Shown: positions 27,622 through 36,882 of the stretch, piece after piece
Layout of the letters: each line of letters starts with the position of its first letter
How positions within the stretch are numbered: the first letter of the stretch is position 1
Source: CAWAHD01 sp963781785
Lineage (GTDB): Bacteria > Planctomycetota > Planctomycetia > Isosphaerales > Isosphaeraceae
Reading direction: 5' to 3'
Assembly: GCA_963781785.1 (NCBI GenBank)
Contig: CAWAHD010000002.1
Location: 3,348,001 to 3,412,000, forward strand
DNA: 64,000 nucleotides
Position numbers and translations under genes: made by a program
The notes under the pieces: model-generated
Seen by the model: only the letters and a program-made list of their open reading frames with translations
What the model was told of the DNA's origin: nothing
The model's database searches: none

Positions 27622-28539
27622 ATGGAAATCGGTTCTTTCGCGTCCCTTGTTCTGGCGATCGCGCTGGCTCCGCTTCTGGTGGGCGTGATTCATCGGACCA
27701 AGGCCGTTTTCGCGGGCCGGGTTGGTCAGCCGCTTTTCCAGCTCTACTACGACTTGTGGAAGCTGATTCACAAGGGAGCCGTCTACAGCAAGACGACGAC
27801 GTGGGTCTTCCGGTCCGGTCCGATCATCACCCTGTCGGCGATTCTCCTGGCCTTGACGGTGATCCCGTTCGGGAGCTGGGGAGGTGCCCTACGATTCCCG
27901 GGCGACCTGCTCCTCCTGGTCTACCTGCTGGGACTGGCGCGCGTCTTCACGGTCCTGGCGGCGCTCGACACCGGGTCGAGCTTCGAGGGGATGGGGGCGA
28001 GCCGGGAGGTCCTCTTTTCCGCGCTGGCCGAGCCGGCGTTGCTCCTGGGGCTGGCCGCACTCGCGCGGAAGACCAGCTCCCTGTCGCTCTCGGAGATGCA
28101 CCTGGGGCTGGCCGCGCTCTGGGCCCACTCGGCTCTGGTCATCGCTCTGGTCATCGCGGCCTTGATGGTTGTCCTGCTGGCGGAAAACTCGAGAATCCCC
28201 GTCGACGATCCCAATACACATCTTGAGCTGACGATGATTCACGAAGTGATGGTGCTCGACCACGGCGGGCCGGACTTCGCCTTCATCCAGAGCGGCGCCG
28301 CCCTCAAGCTCTGGATTTTCTGCTCGCTCCTGGTCGGTCTGATGGTGCCGCGAACCGGATACGCCCTCGTTGATGCGATCTTCTCCCTGGCCGGTGTGTT
28401 CGCTCTGGCGGTCGTGGTGGGGGTTGTCGAGTCGACCATGGCGCGGTTGCGGCTGGTCCGGGTGCCGCAACTGTTGATCGGCGCGGCAGCGCTCTCGGCG
28501 CTGGCACTGGTTCTGGTCTATGGGGAGGCCGTCAGATGA
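27622..28539 (+). CDS. HyfC/NuoH-like membrane subunit
   Basis: 305 residues, about eight membrane helices. The family signature LFQLYYDLWKLIHKG near the N-terminus and the loop ENSRIPVDDPNTHLELTMIH identify the HycD/HyfC branch of the NuoH family, the subunit that joins the peripheral arm to the ion-pumping arm. It is 73 bp after the HyfB-like gene and overlaps the HyfE-like gene by 4 bp (ATGA). Confidence 0.85.
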   Translation: MEIGSFASLVLAIALAPLLVGVIHRTKAVFAGRVGQPLFQLYYDLWKLIHKGAVYSKTTTWVFRSGPIITLSAILLALTVIPFGSWGGALRFPGDLLLLVYLLGLARVFTVLAALDTGSSFEGMGASREVLFSALAEPALLLGLAALARKTSSLSLSEMHLGLAALWAHSALVIALVIAALMVVLLAENSRIPVDDPNTHLELTMIHEVMVLDHGGPDFAFIQSGAALKLWIFCSLLVGLMVPRTGYALVDAIFSLAGVFALAVVVGVVESTMARLRLVRVPQLLIGAAALSALALVLVYGEAVR

Positions 28540-29180
28540 CCTCTTTCGTCGAGCTGCTCTTGGTTTTGATCGCGCTCGCGAATTTGACGCTGGTCGGCTC
28601 GGGCCGGATCAGCACGTGCATCAGCGTGGCGGCTCTTCAGGGCATGGCGCTGAGCTTGCTTCCACTCCTCGTGACGACCGATGGGATCGGTCTGCGGACG
28701 ATCCTGCTCTCGGCCGTTGTGTTCGTCGTCAAGGGACTTTTTCTCCCGCGGCTGTTGCGGCGGGCGCTCTTGACGGCCGACGTCAAGCATGAGGTCGAGC
28801 CCTGGGTCGGCTTCACGGCGTCGGTCCTGGTGGCCGTCCTGCTTTTGATCCTGTCGTTCTGGGTGACGGCCCGCTTCACCCTGCTACGGCCGGTGCCTTC
28901 GCCCCTGGCATTGCCGCTGGCTCTCTCGACAATCTTGACCGGGCTGTTCGTCATCATCAGCCGCTCCAACGCCCTCAATCAGGTCGTCGGCTACCTGGTG
29001 CTGGAAAACGGCGTCTACCTGTTCGGCTTGATGGTGGCGCCTGAGGTTCCTTTCCTCGTCGAGATGGGTATTCTGCTCGACGTCTTTGTCGCGGTCTTTG
29101 TGATGGGAATCACGATTTTCCACATCAGTCGTGAGTTTGACCACATCGACGTCGACCAGTTGACTACCTTGAAGGACTGA
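28536..29180 (+). CDS. HyfE-like membrane subunit (NuoK-related)
   Basis: 214 residues with about seven hydrophobic helices, for example FVELLLVLIALANLTLVGSG and ALPLALSTILTGLFVIISRS. The segment NQVVGYLVLENGVYLFGLMV matches the NuoK-like part of HyfE, and the length is right for hydrogenase-4 component E. It is part of the ion-translocating arm. It lies between the HyfC- and HyfF-like genes in the usual hyf order; hyfD is absent. Confidence 0.8.
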   Translation: MTSFVELLLVLIALANLTLVGSGRISTCISVAALQGMALSLLPLLVTTDGIGLRTILLSAVVFVVKGLFLPRLLRRALLTADVKHEVEPWVGFTASVLVAVLLLILSFWVTARFTLLRPVPSPLALPLALSTILTGLFVIISRSNALNQVVGYLVLENGVYLFGLMVAPEVPFLVEMGILLDVFVAVFVMGITIFHISREFDHIDVDQLTTLKD

Positions 29181-29187
29181 GCTCGCG

Positions 29188-30660
29188 ATGATCATCGCCT
29201 TGATCGTGATCCCTGTGGTGGCGGCCGTTGTTGCCTTTCTCTGGCGTGGCGGCGTCGGTTGTCGGGCGCTACTCGCCGCGGCTGCGATCGTGCACGCCGC
29301 CCTGACGGCGGCGGCCTGGGTTTACCCGCCTGCTCCGATTCTCGACGGCTGGCTCGAGCTGGATGCGACAGGCCTCTTGTTCCTGAGCATTGTGAGCGCG
29401 CTCTTTCTGGCCTCGGCCTGCTACTGCGTCGGCTACCTCGCCCGGGAGCGATCGACCCGGCATATCGATCTTGAGGAACACGTTTATTTTACGAATGAGC
29501 CGGATCGCATCTTCGCCGGCTGCATGTTGTTGTTTCTGGCCTCGATGACGCTGGTGACGGTGAGCCAGAATTTCGGTCTGCTCTGGGTGGCCGTCGAGGC
29601 GACGACACTGGCGAGCGCGCCGCTCATCTACTATCACCGCCACCATCGGTCGCTCGAGGCGACCTGGAAGTACCTCTTGATCTGCTCCGTCGGCATCGCG
29701 CTTGCCCTCCTGGGTACGTTCCTCCTGGCGGTCTCCACCCTTGCCCACGGGACTCAGGTGCCTCTGGTCCGCGCCGACCTGATCCGGGAGGCCGCGCACC
29801 TGGACCCGCGCTGGCTGGAGCTGGCCTTCATGCTGCTTCTGGTCGGTTACGGCACCAAGATGGGTCTGGCGCCCATGCACACCTGGCTGCCGGACGCCCA
29901 CAGCGAGTCGCCTTCGGTCGTCTCGGCCCTGCTTTCCGGCGCGCTCCTCAACTGTGCGTTTCTGGGCATCCTGCGCGTCCATCAGGTTTGCATCGCGGCG
30001 GGCCTGGCGAAGTTCAGCCAGAACTTGCTGATCACGTTTGGCCTGTTGTCGATGCTGATCGCAGCCGTGTTCATCCTGGGGCAGACCGACTACAAGCGGA
30101 TGCTCGCCTATTCGAGCGTCGAGCACATGGGAATCCTGGCCCTCGGGGTTGGACTCGGCGGCGCGGGCGTGTTCGGCGCCGTGTTGCACGCCGTGAACCA
30201 CTCTCTGACCAAGGCCGCTCTCTTCCTGGTGGCAGGCAATATCTTGACGGCCTGTGGAACGAAGTCCGTGAGCGAGATCCGCGGCCTGTGCCGCATCTTG
30301 CCGCTGTCGGGCATGCTCTGGGTGGCCGGCTTCCTCGCAATCACGGGGTCGCCCCCCTTTGGCCCGTTCTTGAGCGAGTTCACGATCCTCAAAGCCGCGA
30401 TCGACCAGGGCTCGGGCCTGGTTGCTATCGTGTACCTGGCGCTCCTGGCGCTGATCTTTATCGGCATGGCCTCGATCGTCCTGCCGATGGCTCAGGGTGC
30501 GCCCTTGGGGCCGGCGAGTCCGATCCGCCGCCATGAGGTCTTGTGGTCGACTCTCCCTCCCTCGGTTCTGTGTCTCCTGGTATTGATCATCGGTGTCTAC
30601 ATCCCACCGCCCTTGAGCGCCGCTCTCCATGTGGTGGCTTCTTCCCTGGGAGGACGGTGA
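29188..30660 (+). CDS. HyfF/NuoN-like proton- or cation-pumping subunit
   Basis: 490 residues, about 13-14 membrane helices. It has the second antiporter-like core of the complex: LVGYGTKMGLAPMHTWLPDA, then SESPSVVSALLSGALLNCAF, YKRMLAYSSVEHMGILALG and VLHAVNHSLTKAALFLVAG. This matches HyfF/HycC-like NuoN homologues. The gene begins 8 bp after the HyfE-like stop and its stop shares a base with the start of the large-subunit gene, so all are one transcript. Confidence 0.85.
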   Translation: MIIALIVIPVVAAVVAFLWRGGVGCRALLAAAAIVHAALTAAAWVYPPAPILDGWLELDATGLLFLSIVSALFLASACYCVGYLARERSTRHIDLEEHVYFTNEPDRIFAGCMLLFLASMTLVTVSQNFGLLWVAVEATTLASAPLIYYHRHHRSLEATWKYLLICSVGIALALLGTFLLAVSTLAHGTQVPLVRADLIREAAHLDPRWLELAFMLLLVGYGTKMGLAPMHTWLPDAHSESPSVVSALLSGALLNCAFLGILRVHQVCIAAGLAKFSQNLLITFGLLSMLIAAVFILGQTDYKRMLAYSSVEHMGILALGVGLGGAGVFGAVLHAVNHSLTKAALFLVAGNILTACGTKSVSEIRGLCRILPLSGMLWVAGFLAITGSPPFGPFLSEFTILKAAIDQGSGLVAIVYLALLALIFIGMASIVLPMAQGAPLGPASPIRRHEVLWSTLPPSVLCLLVLIIGVYIPPPLSAALHVVASSLGGR

Positions 30661-32185
30661 TGGCCCCGACTGCGGTCGATCGCCGGCCCCACAACCAGCC
30701 GATTCCACTCGGCGAGATCCCGGTCTTGAGTGTCGACGACTTCCGGTCGACCCTGGTCGGCGAGACGGCCGCTGGGGGCTCCCGGCTGCTCGCCCTCTTC
30801 GGCCAGCCCGAAGGAGCAGACTCGGTCCGTCTCTACGCCGTGCTGGGATATGCGGAATCGGGGAGCATCGCCGTGCTGGCGGCGGACGTCGGCGACCGCT
30901 ATCCCGCGATCACCCCCGAGTGTGCGCAGGCCCACTGGTTCGAGCGCGAGATCGCCGAGCAGTGGGGGGTGGTTCCGGAGGGACATCCGTGGCTCAAGCC
31001 GATCCGGTTCCATCATTCCTATCGCCCGGGCCACGACGCCTGGGGGCGGTCAGACAACCAACCGATCCCGTGCAGCGAAATCGACGATTTCCGGGTTGAG
31101 GGCCAGGAGATCCACGAGGTGGCCGTCGGCCCGGTTCACGCCGGTGTCATCGAGCCGGGCAGCTTCCGCTTCCAGTGCCACGGCGAGCACGTCTACCACC
31201 TGGAAATCTCCCTGGGATACCAGCACCGGGGAATCGAACGGGCCTTGATCGGCGGCCCCGACAAGCGGACCGCTCACCTGATGGAAGTGATCGCCGGCGA
31301 CACCTCGATCGGCCACGTGATGGCATATTGCCATGCGATCGAGGCACTGGCCGGGCGCGAGCCTCCCTTGCGGCACAGGTGCTGCGTGCGATCGCGTCGG
31401 AGCTGGAGCGTCTGGCCAACCATGTGGGAGACCTTGGGGCCCTGGCCGGCGACATCGGCTACCTGCCGACGGCCGCCTACTGCGGCCGCCTCCGCGGCGA
31501 CTTCCTGAACACGACAGCCGATCTTTGCGGCAGCCGGTTCGGCCGCGGTCTGATTCGGCCGGGAGGCGTCCTGTGGGACGTGGACGATGCGCGGGCCGAG
31601 CGGATGGCGTCACGGGTTGAGTCGGCGCTGAAAGACGTGCAAGGTGCCACCCAGATCCTCTGGGACGCCCCGTCGGTGCAGGCAAGATACGAGGAGATCG
31701 GCCGGGTTTCTGCCGAGGATTGCGAGGCCCTCGGCCTGGTCGGGATTGCTGCCCGCGCCTGCGGCGTCGATCGGGAGATACGCCGCGATTTCCCGTCGGG
31801 TTTCAATCGCTTCGCCTTCTTTCCGGCCGCGACCTGTCATTCGGGTGATGTTTTTGCCAGGGCTTACGTCCGAGCGCTGGAAGTCGAGCGCTCCGGCCAG
31901 TTCGTGGTCCAGCAGCTTCGCTCGCTTCCGGCCGGACCGGTCCGGATCCCGCTCGTGCCGCCGCGACCAGAAACCTTGGCCGTCTCGATGAGCTCCGGCT
32001 GGAGGGGCCGGATCTGTCATGTCGTCATCACCGACCGCGACGCTCGGTTCGCGCGGTACAAGGTTTACGATCCCTCTTTCCATAACTGGATCGGCTTGAT
32101 GATGGCGCTGCGGAACCAGCAGATCTCCGACTTCCCGCTCTGCAACAAGAGCTTCAACCTCTCGTATTGCGGGCATGATCTCTAG
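30660..32185 (+). CDS. HyfG-like large subunit (NuoC-NuoD fusion) lacking [NiFe] ligands; one apparent frameshift
   Basis: About 508 residues after frame repair. ATG 30660 is preceded by GGGAGGA. The first 170 residues are the NuoC-like domain; the rest is NuoD/HycE-like (GVIEPGSFRFQCHGEHVYHLE, LGYQHRGIER). Group 4 hydrogenases carry a CxxC pair here (as in RVCGIC) and another near the C-terminus; this protein reads VIAGDTSIGH at the first site and ends SFNLSYCGHDL at the second, so the [NiFe] centre cannot be bound. The frame breaks at about 31361: adding one G (GAGGCC) gives REASLAAQVLRAIASELERL. The complex therefore belongs to the hydrogenase-related Ehr type; its electron donor and acceptor are unknown. 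Confidence 0.85.
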
Positions 32186-32194
32186 GGGCCGTTC

Positions 32195-32977
32195 ATGTTC
32201 AAGATCATCCGGGAACGAATCCGGCAGGGCAAACGGACGATCGCGTATCCCGCCAGTCAACCGGCGCTCCCGGACCGGTTCCGCGGTTTGCCGGTCATCG
32301 ACGACTCGAAATGTCCGGACGGCTGCCGCGCCTGCATCGAGATTTGCCCCACCGACGCGATCGCACGCGATCGAGAAGGTCTGGCGCTGGACATGGGCCG
32401 GTGTCTCTTCTGCAACGACTGCGTCACGGCGTGCCCGCAAGGCGCGATCCAGTTCACCCAAGACTACCGGCTCGCGACCCGTACTTGCGAGCAACTGATT
32501 GTGCGCAGCGGAAAAGAGCTCGAGCTGGCCCGGCCGCTGGAAGAGAAGATGCTGAGGCTGTTCGGCCGATCGCTCAAGCTCCGGCAGGTCAGTGCCGGCG
32601 GCGACGGCTCAACCGAGGCCGATCTGAACGTGCTCGGCACGGTCGTCTTCGACATGGGCCGGTTCGGCATCCAGTTTGTCGCTTCTCCCCGGCACGCCGA
32701 CGGCCTGGTGGTGACCGGGCCGGTCACGGAGAACATGAGGCGCGCCCTTCTGAATACCTACGAATCCATGCCCACGCCGCGGATCGTGATCGCCGTCGGG
32801 GTCGACCCGATTTCCGGCGGTCTGCACCGCGGCCGTCCCGAGGTTCACGACGGCATCGGCAGCCTCCTGCCGGTCGACCTCTTTATCCCGGGCTCTCCGC
32901 CCCACCCGATGACGATCCTCGACGGCCTCTTGCGCCTGCTCGGGCGACTCGACACACCGCCGCGGCGCCGCCAATGA
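32195..32977 (+). CDS. Fused 2[4Fe-4S] ferredoxin - HyfI/NuoB-like small subunit without the N2 cysteines
   Basis: 260 residues. Residues about 35-95 hold two ferredoxin motifs (KCPDGCRACIEICP and RCLFCNDCVTACP), each fit for a [4Fe-4S] cluster. The C-terminal half is NuoB-like (FGIQFVASPRHADGLVVTGP, then NTYESMPTPRIVIAVG), but the cysteines that bind the proximal N2-type cluster are gone: the PGCPP motif reads PGSPP and there is no CxxC before the ASPRHAD strand. In hyf operons these are two genes (hyfH and hyfI); here they are one. It ends the operon. It could carry electrons through the ferredoxin part but not onward through a normal N2 site. Confidence 0.85.
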   Translation: MFKIIRERIRQGKRTIAYPASQPALPDRFRGLPVIDDSKCPDGCRACIEICPTDAIARDREGLALDMGRCLFCNDCVTACPQGAIQFTQDYRLATRTCEQLIVRSGKELELARPLEEKMLRLFGRSLKLRQVSAGGDGSTEADLNVLGTVVFDMGRFGIQFVASPRHADGLVVTGPVTENMRRALLNTYESMPTPRIVIAVGVDPISGGLHRGRPEVHDGIGSLLPVDLFIPGSPPHPMTILDGLLRLLGRLDTPPRRRQ

Positions 32978-32986
32978 CTGGCTCCG

Positions 32987-33001
32987 TCTCCCGCCGGGAG
33001 A
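32987..33001. terminator. Short palindrome, REP-like, at the end of the Ehr-type operon
   Basis: TCTCCC (32987-32992), loop GCC, GGGAGA (32996-33001), followed by GGGTTGGGATGAGGGG. The unit resembles a short GC-rich repeat that recurs in many GC-rich genomes. Sitting 10 bp after the last gene and before the convergent carbonic anhydrase, it may also terminate transcription. Confidence 0.45.
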
Positions 33002-33102
33002 GGGTTGGGATGAGGGGCCGCTGGCACCAACACCGCCCTTCGAAGCGCATGGCTCACCAGGCGAGACCATAGCAGGCGCGAGAGCCGTGGCGCCGCCGAG
33101 CG

Positions 33103-34110
33103 TCACTCGAAACTCTTCATGCTCAGATGATCGTCCGCGTGAAGATTGATGCCATCCGACGTGCCGGTTGCCTTTGTGCCCCCATTCGGCGACCCATCGT
33201 CGGTGTCCGGCGAAGCGCCCGATGAGACGGGAGCTCGTCCCTTGAGAAGCTCAGCCATCCGAACGGCGATCGAGTTGAACTCCTTGGGGTTGGTCGGTGA
33301 ATAGGCCAGGTTGACATTCTCGGGCGCGATCGACGCGTCGGGATCGACCGGCATGCTCACCTGGTGGTTACGCAGGCTAAAGACACCGTACAGGACCTCG
33401 ATCTCCCACTTGGCTGTGCGCTCGACCTCCTGCCGCAGGTCGAAGGCCGCCTGAGCGGCGTTCACGCAGACCGCGATATCGATCAATGCCTCGCGGTAGC
33501 CGGGTTGCTCGCGACGATTGTGCCCCCACACTTCCTTGAGTCCGTTATCGGCTTCGCGTACCGCGACGAAAATCCGCTGAGTGATCGAGCGTAGCATCGG
33601 GGGGTTCGACTTCGACCAGAACTTGAGCGGTCGCAGGTACGAGTCGACGGCGCCCGTCACGGCACCGCAGCCGAGATGTCCCAGCACGACGACGCACTTG
33701 ACGCTCTCGCTCAAGGCGTTCATCGCGAACTCGATGCTCCCCATGCAGACGTCCCCCAGTACGTTTCCGGCCACGCGGATGACAAATAGGTCGTTGAACC
33801 CTTGCCCGAACAGCATCTCCAGCGGCACACGCGCATCGGAGCAACCCAAGACCACGGCGAACGGCGCCTGCTTCGGCATCTGGCCAGTGGCCCGGTTCAT
33901 GCCGACTTCCAGGCCGTTGCACTGCACCACGTACCGAGCCTCTCCCGTGGGGATGGTGCTCGTCCGGCAGCTCTCCATCCAGTTTGCGAACATCCGGTTA
34001 CCGTCTTCCAGCATCTTCCGGGCTGCCTCGGTGTCCGGAGGAGGCGGCTTGAGGCTCGGGTTCTTGGGATCAAACCGATAGATGTAATCAATGGTATTCA
34101 TGGCATCCAT
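33103..34110 (-). CDS. Beta-class carbonic anhydrase
   Basis: Interconverts CO2 and bicarbonate. 335 residues, longer than the usual 200-230 because of about 75 N-terminal and 80 C-terminal extra residues. The zinc site is clear: C90 in GCSDARVP with the D92-R94 dyad, and H145 and C148 in LGHLGCGAV. The C-terminal tail is Ser/Gly/Asp-rich and probably disordered. The start is ATG 34110; a second in-frame ATG is at codon 4. It is convergent with the Ehr-type operon, 125 bp apart, and not obviously co-regulated with it. Confidence 0.9.
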   Translation of the reverse strand: MDAMNTIDYIYRFDPKNPSLKPPPPDTEAARKMLEDGNRMFANWMESCRTSTIPTGEARYVVQCNGLEVGMNRATGQMPKQAPFAVVLGCSDARVPLEMLFGQGFNDLFVIRVAGNVLGDVCMGSIEFAMNALSESVKCVVVLGHLGCGAVTGAVDSYLRPLKFWSKSNPPMLRSITQRIFVAVREADNGLKEVWGHNRREQPGYREALIDIAVCVNAAQAAFDLRQEVERTAKWEIEVLYGVFSLRNHQVSMPVDPDASIAPENVNLAYSPTNPKEFNSIAVRMAELLKGRAPVSSGASPDTDDGSPNGGTKATGTSDGINLHADDHLSMKSFE

Positions 34111-34228
34111 TCACGGTAGTAACTTTGCAATCGGCAGTCCACCGGCCCGCGTTCGAGCCGGCCAGCTCGACTCACGTAGTTTAACGGATTGACGCAGTAC
34201 CGGACAAAAAAATGGGCAGAAGACGAGC

Positions 34229-35260
34229 TCAGGAAGTCGGTAAAAAATCATAGGCGCGGGCCAGTTCGTCCCGATCCGGTGGACGCAGCCTCGCCTTCTT
34301 TCCGCGCTCAACGGCCCACGATCCTCGACCCGCCGGCAGGAACGTCCCGATCTTCGTGAGGCCGATCCTTGGGTCGGAGAACGCGGCTGCCAGCGCGCCT
34401 CCGGTCCCAGGCGCCGTTGCGATCAGCATCGAACCGCTCGCCAGCAACCGAAGCGGGTCGAGCCCGAGAGCCTCGCAGACGGTGGACGTCTCGGGGAGGA
34501 TCGGGATCGCATCAGCCTCCAGGAGCACCCCGCACCCCGACCGGACGCCGAGTTCATAGACCGCAGCGATAATCCCGCCTTCCGTCGGGTCGTGCAGCGC
34601 CCTCACGTGTGTGACGTCGGCAGCGATCGCGGCCTCGCGGACGATGCTGATGCCTGGCTCGAACAGGAGGTTGCCGGCGCGGCGCACGAATCTTGAGCTC
34701 AAGCCGCGCGATCGGAGCACTGACGGAAAATCCCGGGCCAGAGCCGCAGTTCCTTCGATTGCGATCTTTCCCGTCATGAAAAGCTCGTCGCCCGGGCGGA
34801 TCGTGGTCTTGTCCAGGATTCTCGATCCGCAGATCTCGCCAAGCATGGTGCCGACAGCGATCGGGCGAGACACGCCATCGGTCACTTCGGAATGTCCTCC
34901 AACCAGCGCAATATTCGCCTCGTCGCAGGCTTCCTGGACCTGCCGCATGATCGTCGAGAAGTGCCGGTCAGCTTCGTGCCCGCATGGCAAGAGGATCGTC
35001 AGGAGAAGCCAGCGCGGCTTCGCTCCCATGACCGCTATGTCATTCGCGTTGACCTGGACGAGGTACCGGCCCAGATTGCGACTGGCCAGCGTGATCGGGT
35101 CTGATTTCGCAACGAGCAGCTCCCCTTTCAGGCGGACGACCGCAGCGTCCTCACCGACCGCCGGGCCGACCACGACGCCGGCGCCGGGGGGGCAGTTGCC
35201 CGGCAGACGGCTGCTCAGAAGCTCGACGGGTACTTTCCCGGACGGCAATTCGCGTGGCAA
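34229..35260 (-). CDS. AIR synthase-related / HypE-like PurM-fold protein
   Basis: About 343 residues from TTG 35260 (a GGAG lies about 9 nt upstream); the upstream frame does not look like this family. PurM-type features: VVVGPAVGEDAAVVRL, NANDIAVMGAKPRWLLLTIL, the VGGHSEVTDG motif, and HDPTEGGIIAAVYEL. HypE, the hydrogenase cyanide-ligand maturase, has the same fold but ends in a cysteine (PRIC); this protein ends YDFLPTS and so lacks that residue. It is likely an ATP-dependent enzyme of the HypE/PurM/SelD superfamily, with substrate unknown. It is upstream of and co-directional with the carbonic anhydrase. Confidence 0.75.
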   Translation of the reverse strand: MPRELPSGKVPVELLSSRLPGNCPPGAGVVVGPAVGEDAAVVRLKGELLVAKSDPITLASRNLGRYLVQVNANDIAVMGAKPRWLLLTILLPCGHEADRHFSTIMRQVQEACDEANIALVGGHSEVTDGVSRPIAVGTMLGEICGSRILDKTTIRPGDELFMTGKIAIEGTAALARDFPSVLRSRGLSSRFVRRAGNLLFEPGISIVREAAIAADVTHVRALHDPTEGGIIAAVYELGVRSGCGVLLEADAIPILPETSTVCEALGLDPLRLLASGSMLIATAPGTGGALAAAFSDPRIGLTKIGTFLPAGRGSWAVERGKKARLRPPDRDELARAYDFLPTS

Positions 35261-35467
35261 TGGCTCAATCTCCGCAAGATATAAGACAAAATAATCGAAA
35301 CGAATGGGTGCTGCATTGTCTTCGGCAATAGTACAGTCGTCCGCGCGTATTCCAATCCTGATTCTTTCGATCTCGCTTGACGCGAAGATGTCGGGTGGCG
35401 GGGAAGCTGTACATCCAGACCCGGCAGCCACCCAGCTTCGTGCGGCAGTTTCGGATTCTCGCTCCGG

Positions 35468-36544
35468 CTATCGACGGATTCCCGCCACGATCCGCGCTGC
35501 GATTCGCACGGCCTCGATCAGGCTCGATGGATCGGCGAGGCCCTTCCAGGCGATGTCAAAGGCCGTCCCGTGGGCCACGCTGGTGCGGACGATCGGCAAA
35601 CCCAGCGTAACATTGACGGCGCGGCGGAACCCAACTGTCTTGAGTGCAATGTGGCCCTGGTCGTGATACATGGCCACGACGGCGTCGTAGGCACCCCCAA
35701 GGGCCTGGTGAAAGAGGGTGTCATTCGGGAACGGCCCCGAGCTGTCGATGCCTTCTCGTCTAGCCATGGCGACAGCGGGCGCGATCAACTCGCGTTCCTC
35801 GTTGCCGAACAGGCCGTCCTCGCCCGCATGCGGGTTGAGCGAGGCGACCGCGACTCGTGGGGGCAAACCGCCGGTCAGTGGCCGCAAAGCCCGATCGGCA
35901 AGCCGGATCTTGGACAGGATGGCGTCAGTCGTCAAGAGCGCGAAGACCTGCTTGAGCGCGACGTGCAGCGTCACGTGCACAACCCCGAGGCCGGAGCGAG
36001 ACCCCGCTACGTCGGCGGGGCTTCCCGCGTCTGTGGCCGGTTTGGTTTCCAGGTAGAGCATCATCGCGTGATCGGGCACTGCGAAATATTGAGCCAGGAT
36101 CTCCGTATGACCGGGGTGGCTGACGCCACCTTGCCGGAGCGCCTGCTTGTTTAGCGGCAAGGTTGTGATGGCATCGATCCGTCCGTCGCGAGCCAGCTCC
36201 GCAGCCGTCGTCAGGAAGAGATACGCGGCGCGGCCGGCCCGCGGATTCACCTCTCCCGCGGCCAGCTCGGCCAGACCGGGACTGCCCGCAACCGGCAGAC
36301 AGGATACAACCGACGAGGAAGGCTCCGCCTCCTCGGGTGAACCGACGACCTGAATCTGCTGCTCGTGGCGTTGATCGAAAAGCGCGAGGGCCCGTCGTAA
36401 TACGGCCGGGTCGCCGATCACCAGCGGACGGGCCAGGGCGTGCAGCCGTGGATCAGCCCAGCCGGCGGCGATCACCTCGGGGCCGATACCCGTCACGTCG
36501 CCCATCGTCAAGCCCACGAGAGGGCGGTTCCTCGTACTGGTCAT
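35468..36544 (-). CDS. pdxA: 4-hydroxythreonine-4-phosphate dehydrogenase
   Basis: Oxidises 4-phosphooxy-threonine in the deoxyxylulose-5-phosphate-dependent route to pyridoxal phosphate (vitamin B6). 358 residues from ATG 36544; the frame is also open up to 36622 but the family starts at RPLVGLTMGDVTGIGPEV. Metal-site histidines are visible in SHPGHTEILA, TLHVALKQVF and MYHDQGHIALK. The sequence FGNEERELIAPA and the closing VAHGTAFDIAWKG are standard. It is followed on the same strand by the PurM-like and carbonic anhydrase genes. Confidence 0.93.
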   Translation of the reverse strand: MTSTRNRPLVGLTMGDVTGIGPEVIAAGWADPRLHALARPLVIGDPAVLRRALALFDQRHEQQIQVVGSPEEAEPSSSVVSCLPVAGSPGLAELAAGEVNPRAGRAAYLFLTTAAELARDGRIDAITTLPLNKQALRQGGVSHPGHTEILAQYFAVPDHAMMLYLETKPATDAGSPADVAGSRSGLGVVHVTLHVALKQVFALLTTDAILSKIRLADRALRPLTGGLPPRVAVASLNPHAGEDGLFGNEERELIAPAVAMARREGIDSSGPFPNDTLFHQALGGAYDAVVAMYHDQGHIALKTVGFRRAVNVTLGLPIVRTSVAHGTAFDIAWKGLADPSSLIEAVRIAARIVAGIRR

Positions 36545-36882
36545 AGCGTTAGCGATTGGGTGTTCCGTGTTGAAACCGAATTTCCGAACCGAGGTCGTTG
36601 TCATTTTATCTGGCCCGACCATGACCGGCCACCGGTCCCGCGTGCGGGCGTCTCGCGGCGCGACGTGGGTCCGCTCACTTTCAAGGAATCAACCGGTATT
36701 CGGCCCGTCCGCGTAACTATTCAGGCAACCGCCGACCGGGTAAGATGCACCTAACGTCACCGTGTGTCCGGGGCTGGTCCCGTTCCCCGTCGAGGTGCCG
36801 TCAATCGAACACGAGCTGGACGAATCCCGAGCGGCTCGAGCGGCGGGGCGAGGGGCGGCTTGACCGTGGGAGCCCGAAGACC
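36545..36882. other. Intergenic region between divergent pdxA and radical SAM genes
   Basis: No gene recognised. Should contain both divergent promoters. An open frame upstream of the radical SAM ATG is Arg/Ser-rich and unlikely to be translated. Confidence 0.4.

Noticed and set aside
25542..34110. Reading the NuoL-like gene and the carbonic anhydrase as a DAB-type inorganic carbon pump
   Set aside because: The pump partner (DabA, DUF2309) is absent, the HyfB-like C-terminus and neighbours define a hyf-like complex, and the carbonic anhydrase is on the other strand.
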